Below, piece after piece: positions 37,438-39,693 of a stretch of 39,693 nucleotides of DNA; positions within the stretch are counted from its first letter, which is position 1, and each line of letters begins with the position of its first letter. A program made the translations under genes and the position numbers. The notes under the pieces were generated by a model. The model worked only from the letters and a program-made list of their open reading frames with translations. It had not been told where the DNA came from and did not search any database. Where the stretch lies: NCBI GenBank assembly GCA_020850945.1, contig JADZDR010000093.1, positions 1-39,693 of the forward strand, in the 5' to 3' direction. This stretch comes from Acidimicrobiia bacterium. Its GTDB lineage: Bacteria; Actinomycetota; Acidimicrobiia; UBA2766.

Positions 37438-38130
37438 TCACGCTCCGTATCCGTAGACGCCGCGGGCCTGGTCTCGCACGACACGGCCGCCCGGTTCCAT
37501 CTCGATCACACGCCGCCGCATCGAGTTCACGATCGTCTGGTCGTGCGTGGCCATCAGGACCGTCGTGCCGGTCTTGTTGATGCGGTCGAGGAGGCGCATG
37601 ATGCCCACCGACGTCTGCGGGTCGAGGTTCCCCGTGGGCTCGTCGGCGAGGAGGATGAGCGGTCGGTTCACGAACGCACGCGCTATCGACACGCGCTGCT
37701 GCTCGCCGCCGGAGAGCTGGTGGGGCAGGTTGTTGCGCTTGTTCGCGAGGCCGACGAGCTCGAGGATCTGGGGGACCTGCTGGGCGACGACGTGCTTGGG
37801 GCGCCCGATCACCTCGAGCGCAAACGCCACGTTCTCGTACACGTTCTTGTTCGGGAGGAGCTTGAAGTCCTGGAAGATGTTGCCGATGTTGCGGCGCAGG
37901 TACGGGACCTTCCACGTCGAGAGCGAGTTCAGCTCCTTGCCCGCCACCCAGATACGCCCCTGGTTCGGGGTGAGCTCACGCGTGAGGAGCCGCAGCATGG
38001 ACGACTTGCCCGACCCGGACGGGCCGACGAGGAAGACGAACTCGCCCTTCTGGATGTCGAGGGACACATCTTCGAGTGCGACCGCTCTGTTCTGCTCGTA
38101 GACCTTCGTGACGTGCTCGAGCCTGATCAT
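37438..38130 (-). CDS. ftsE: Cell division ATP-binding protein FtsE
   Basis: This 230-residue ABC ATPase partners FtsX. Walker A is GPSGSGKSS (36-44), the signature [19 protein letters not shown], and Walker [15 protein letters not shown]; the switch His lies in LMATHDQ. The ATG at 38130 has GAGGAG 8 bases upstream; in-frame starts further up would add an unrelated 31-residue lead. A TAACAT -10-like hexamer lies on the minus strand at 38189-38184. The prfB gene often found upstream is not here. Confidence 0.95.
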   Translation of the reverse strand: MIRLEHVTKVYEQNRAVALEDVSLDIQKGEFVFLVGPSGSGKSSMLRLLTRELTPNQGRIWVAGKELNSLSTWKVPYLRRNIGNIFQDFKLLPNKNVYENVAFALEVIGRPKHVVAQQVPQILELVGLANKRNNLPHQLSGGEQQRVSIARAFVNRPLILLADEPTGNLDPQTSVGIMRLLDRINKTGTTVLMATHDQTIVNSMRRRVIEMEPGGRVVRDQARGVYGYGA

Positions 38131-38414
38131 GGTCACCGCTCCTCGAGATCGGGAGGCATTGTCGGGGTGGTGGCGCCGGCTGAATGTTAGGACCCACGCC
38201 GTCGGGACGGGAGTCATGCGCACAGTCGGTGTGGCTGTCCGTCACCGGATCGGCTCCTCCTCCCGCACCGTGCCAGGGGCCAGAGGTCAGAACCGGGGAG
38301 TGCGCCCACTCTAGTGCAGGCGCGCCCTGAATCCGGGATCGCCTCCCATTTCGCCATGTCAGGCGGGGTTCCCTGCTCGCATGGGGCAGCCCGGGGACGG
38401 GAGGAGACGGCGGA
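38131..38414. other. Gene-free interval upstream of ftsE
   Basis: About 350 bases separate ftsE from the PKD protein stop. No gene with family support, tRNA-like T-arm or repeat array was seen. The ftsE side has a possible -10 element, TAACAT (38189-38184, minus strand), without a clear -35, and a ribosome site next to the ATG. The far side holds the terminator listed separately. Short open frames here look like high-GC noise. Confidence 0.5.
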
Positions 38415-38449
38415 GGCCGGCCGGACGTCCCAGTGTCGTCCGGCCGGCC
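38415..38449 (-). terminator. 12-bp perfect hairpin after the PKD protein gene
   Basis: GGCCGGCCGGAC (38415-38426) and GTCCGGCCGGCC (38438-38449) are exact inverted copies with an 11-base loop, 31 bases past the stop codon on the minus strand. Such stable GC hairpins without a T-run commonly end transcripts in actinobacteria. Confidence 0.6.
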
Positions 38450-38480
38450 CCTGCGTGGTCGGTCGTGGTGCGGCGTCAGG

Positions 38481-39693
38481 TCAGATGTCGGTGACCCCGA
38501 CCTTGAACTCGCCACCGAGCGGGAAGGTGAAGCCCTCGTACGCGATGGTCTTGCCGCTGAACGTGGCCTTGATCTTGAACTCGTCCTCGAGCTCGAGGAG
38601 GCCCTGGTCGTCGTCGAACTTGCCCTGCCAGTTGCAGAACCCGAAGTCGTACTTGAAGAGCGAGGCCGGGTTCTCCTTGAGGCAGAAGCCGATGCCCCGC
38701 ACGTACGCGGTGTCCGTGTCGGAGCCGACGTAGGAGTTCAGCCAGAGGTTGAACACCGCCTCACGGAACGACGCTGACGGGAAGACGTCGGCGTTCACGA
38801 ACTTCATGTTGCCCTGCACCATCGACTGGCCGAGGATGGTCTGGCGTGTGAGCGACACCGGGGCGAGAGCCGCCGCGTCCGGGTCGAAGTTGGTGAGGAG
38901 CGCCATCGCACTCGCGTCGAGCTTCACGTAGTCGAGACGCTCCCGGTAGTAGGTCGTGTCGTCGGGATCGAAGTCGCACGGCACGCCGTCACCGTCCTGG
39001 TCGCCGACACAGGCGGCCACGATGTCGACGTCGACGGGGATGAGGCCCGTCGGGTTGTCGTCGAACTGGTCGGTGTCGGTGGCGCCGTCGTTGTCGACGA
39101 CCGTCACCGTCGCCGTGTACGTGCCCGGACCCCAACCGAAGGAGTCGTACGTCATCTGCGTCGTCGGCGTCGCCGTCGTGCGGTCGATGACGGTGTCGCC
39201 GTTGAAGTCCCACTGGTACTGCACGATGGCACCGCCGAGGTTGGCGTCACCGTCGGTCGAGTCCGTGGCGTTGAACGTGAACTGTGTCGTCGTCGTGCCG
39301 TCGTAGCTCAGGACGGAGTACGGCGTGAACCGGCCTTCGGCGTCCGGTGGTGTGATGACGGCGTCGAGGTCGCAGTTGAAGTCGAGCAGGCACAGCGGGT
39401 TGTCGTACTTGTCCCAGTCGCCTGCGGCGCCGTCGTTGTCGACTGCCCTCACCTTCGGCTCGGTCACGATCACCGCTCCGTAGGTGTGGTAGGAGGCTGC
39501 CGTGCCGTTGGCCGCGGGCCCGACGTTCTGCGTCTGGTCGATGCACGGGTCGTTCTGGGCCGCGGCGGCTGCGCAGTCGTCGTTGTAGTCCCACTGCAAC
39601 TGCACGACCTGGCCGCCGAGGCCGCTGTCGTCGTCCTCGAAGTCGGCCGTGAACTTGAAGTTCGTGCCGGGCCGACCGTCCGGCGAACCGGGC
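38481..39693 (-). CDS. PKD-repeat surface protein, C-terminal part (runs off the window)
   Basis: The frame stays open to the right edge, so the N-terminus and any signal peptide are missing. At least 404 residues are seen. Two PKD-like domains are visible, one ending VRAVDNDGAAGDWDKYD, the other QFTFNATDSTDGDANL...YQWDFNGDTVIDR...GPGTYTATVTVVDNDG. A calcium-binding type-3-like stretch, GDQDGDGVPCDFDPDD, follows. The last 175 residues form a beta-rich domain I do not recognise (ASFREAVFNLWLNSYVGSD, FKIKATFSGKTIAYEGF). It is acidic and almost certainly extracellular, perhaps an adhesin or polymer-binding protein. Confidence 0.8.
   Translation of the reverse strand, partial: PGSPDGRPGTNFKFTADFEDDDSGLGGQVVQLQWDYNDDCAAAAAQNDPCIDQTQNVGPAANGTAASYHTYGAVIVTEPKVRAVDNDGAAGDWDKYDNPLCLLDFNCDLDAVITPPDAEGRFTPYSVLSYDGTTTTQFTFNATDSTDGDANLGGAIVQYQWDFNGDTVIDRTTATPTTQMTYDSFGWGPGTYTATVTVVDNDGATDTDQFDDNPTGLIPVDVDIVAACVGDQDGDGVPCDFDPDDTTYYRERLDYVKLDASAMALLTNFDPDAAALAPVSLTRQTILGQSMVQGNMKFVNADVFPSASFREAVFNLWLNSYVGSDTDTAYVRGIGFCLKENPASLFKYDFGFCNWQGKFDDDQGLLELEDEFKIKATFSGKTIAYEGFTFPLGGEFKVGVTDI

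Noticed and set aside
38131-38480. tRNA or small gene in the interval upstream of ftsE
   Set aside because: No GGTTCGAxTCC-type T-arm or cloverleaf was found, and the short open frames there lack ribosome sites and motifs.

Overview
The window is about 39.7 kb of very GC-rich DNA. Coding density is high, GTG and TTG starts are common, and many genes overlap by 4 nt. These traits and several gene orders point to an Actinomycetota chromosome. The two most telling orders are mec-cysO-cysM-murI-PDE-rph-rdgB, the order of Mycobacterium tuberculosis Rv1334-Rv1341, and ftsE-ftsX-smpB with ssrA nearby. No rRNA is present, so finer placement (for example Acidimicrobiia) is only a guess.

Bases 1-15149 are mainly CoA-thioester catabolism on the + strand. 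Operon A (170-5663) encodes a zinc alcohol dehydrogenase, an acyl-CoA dehydrogenase, a metallophosphoesterase, an enoyl-CoA hydratase-like protein and an acyl-CoA synthetase. It sits behind a sigma70-like promoter overlapped by an inverted repeat. A small CxxC protein of the AhpD type follows. A TetR gene (6240-6848, -) is divergent from operon B (6960-15149), with an operator-like palindrome inside the shared promoter. Operon B encodes an acyl-CoA dehydrogenase, two thiolase-fold proteins without the usual nucleophilic Cys, two Zn-ribbon/OB (DUF35) proteins, two crotonase-family proteins, a BKACE (DUF849) enzyme, an amidohydrolase-fold protein and a second TetR. This operon is the best candidate in the window for an undescribed pathway. 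It resembles the thiolase-fold plus DUF35 retro-aldolases of steroid side-chain degradation, but with doubled partners and a beta-keto acid cleavage enzyme.

Bases 15180-21387 (-) hold the conserved block: mec, cysO and cysM (sulfur carrier route to cysteine), murI, a class II phosphodiesterase-like MBL protein, rph, rdgB, and an amidase at the end. CysO ends in Gly-Gly-Arg, so it probably has to be trimmed by the JAMM protease Mec. A Bax-inhibitor-1 membrane protein (+) separates this block from a minus-strand set of a small unknown protein, a Pro/Gly-rich single-pass protein, murF and an archaeal-looking purM. Bases 26925-30265 hold a universal stress protein, a NUDIX hydrolase, an SDR and two GNATs.

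Bases 30293-39693 hold a secreted SGNH esterase-like lipoprotein, a small membrane protein, a YihY-family protein, a vapBC-type toxin-antitoxin pair with a large operator palindrome, tmRNA (ssrA), an AbiEi/DUF559-type gene, smpB, ftsX and ftsE. The last gene is the C-terminal part of a secreted PKD-repeat protein running off the right edge. The trans-translation genes ssrA and smpB are separated by the AbiEi/DUF559 gene and a cluster of three inverted 22-bp repeats. Together with vapBC on the other side of ssrA, this makes the ssrA neighbourhood look like an insertion hot spot. No integrase, insertion sequence, CRISPR array or tRNA gene was recognised.
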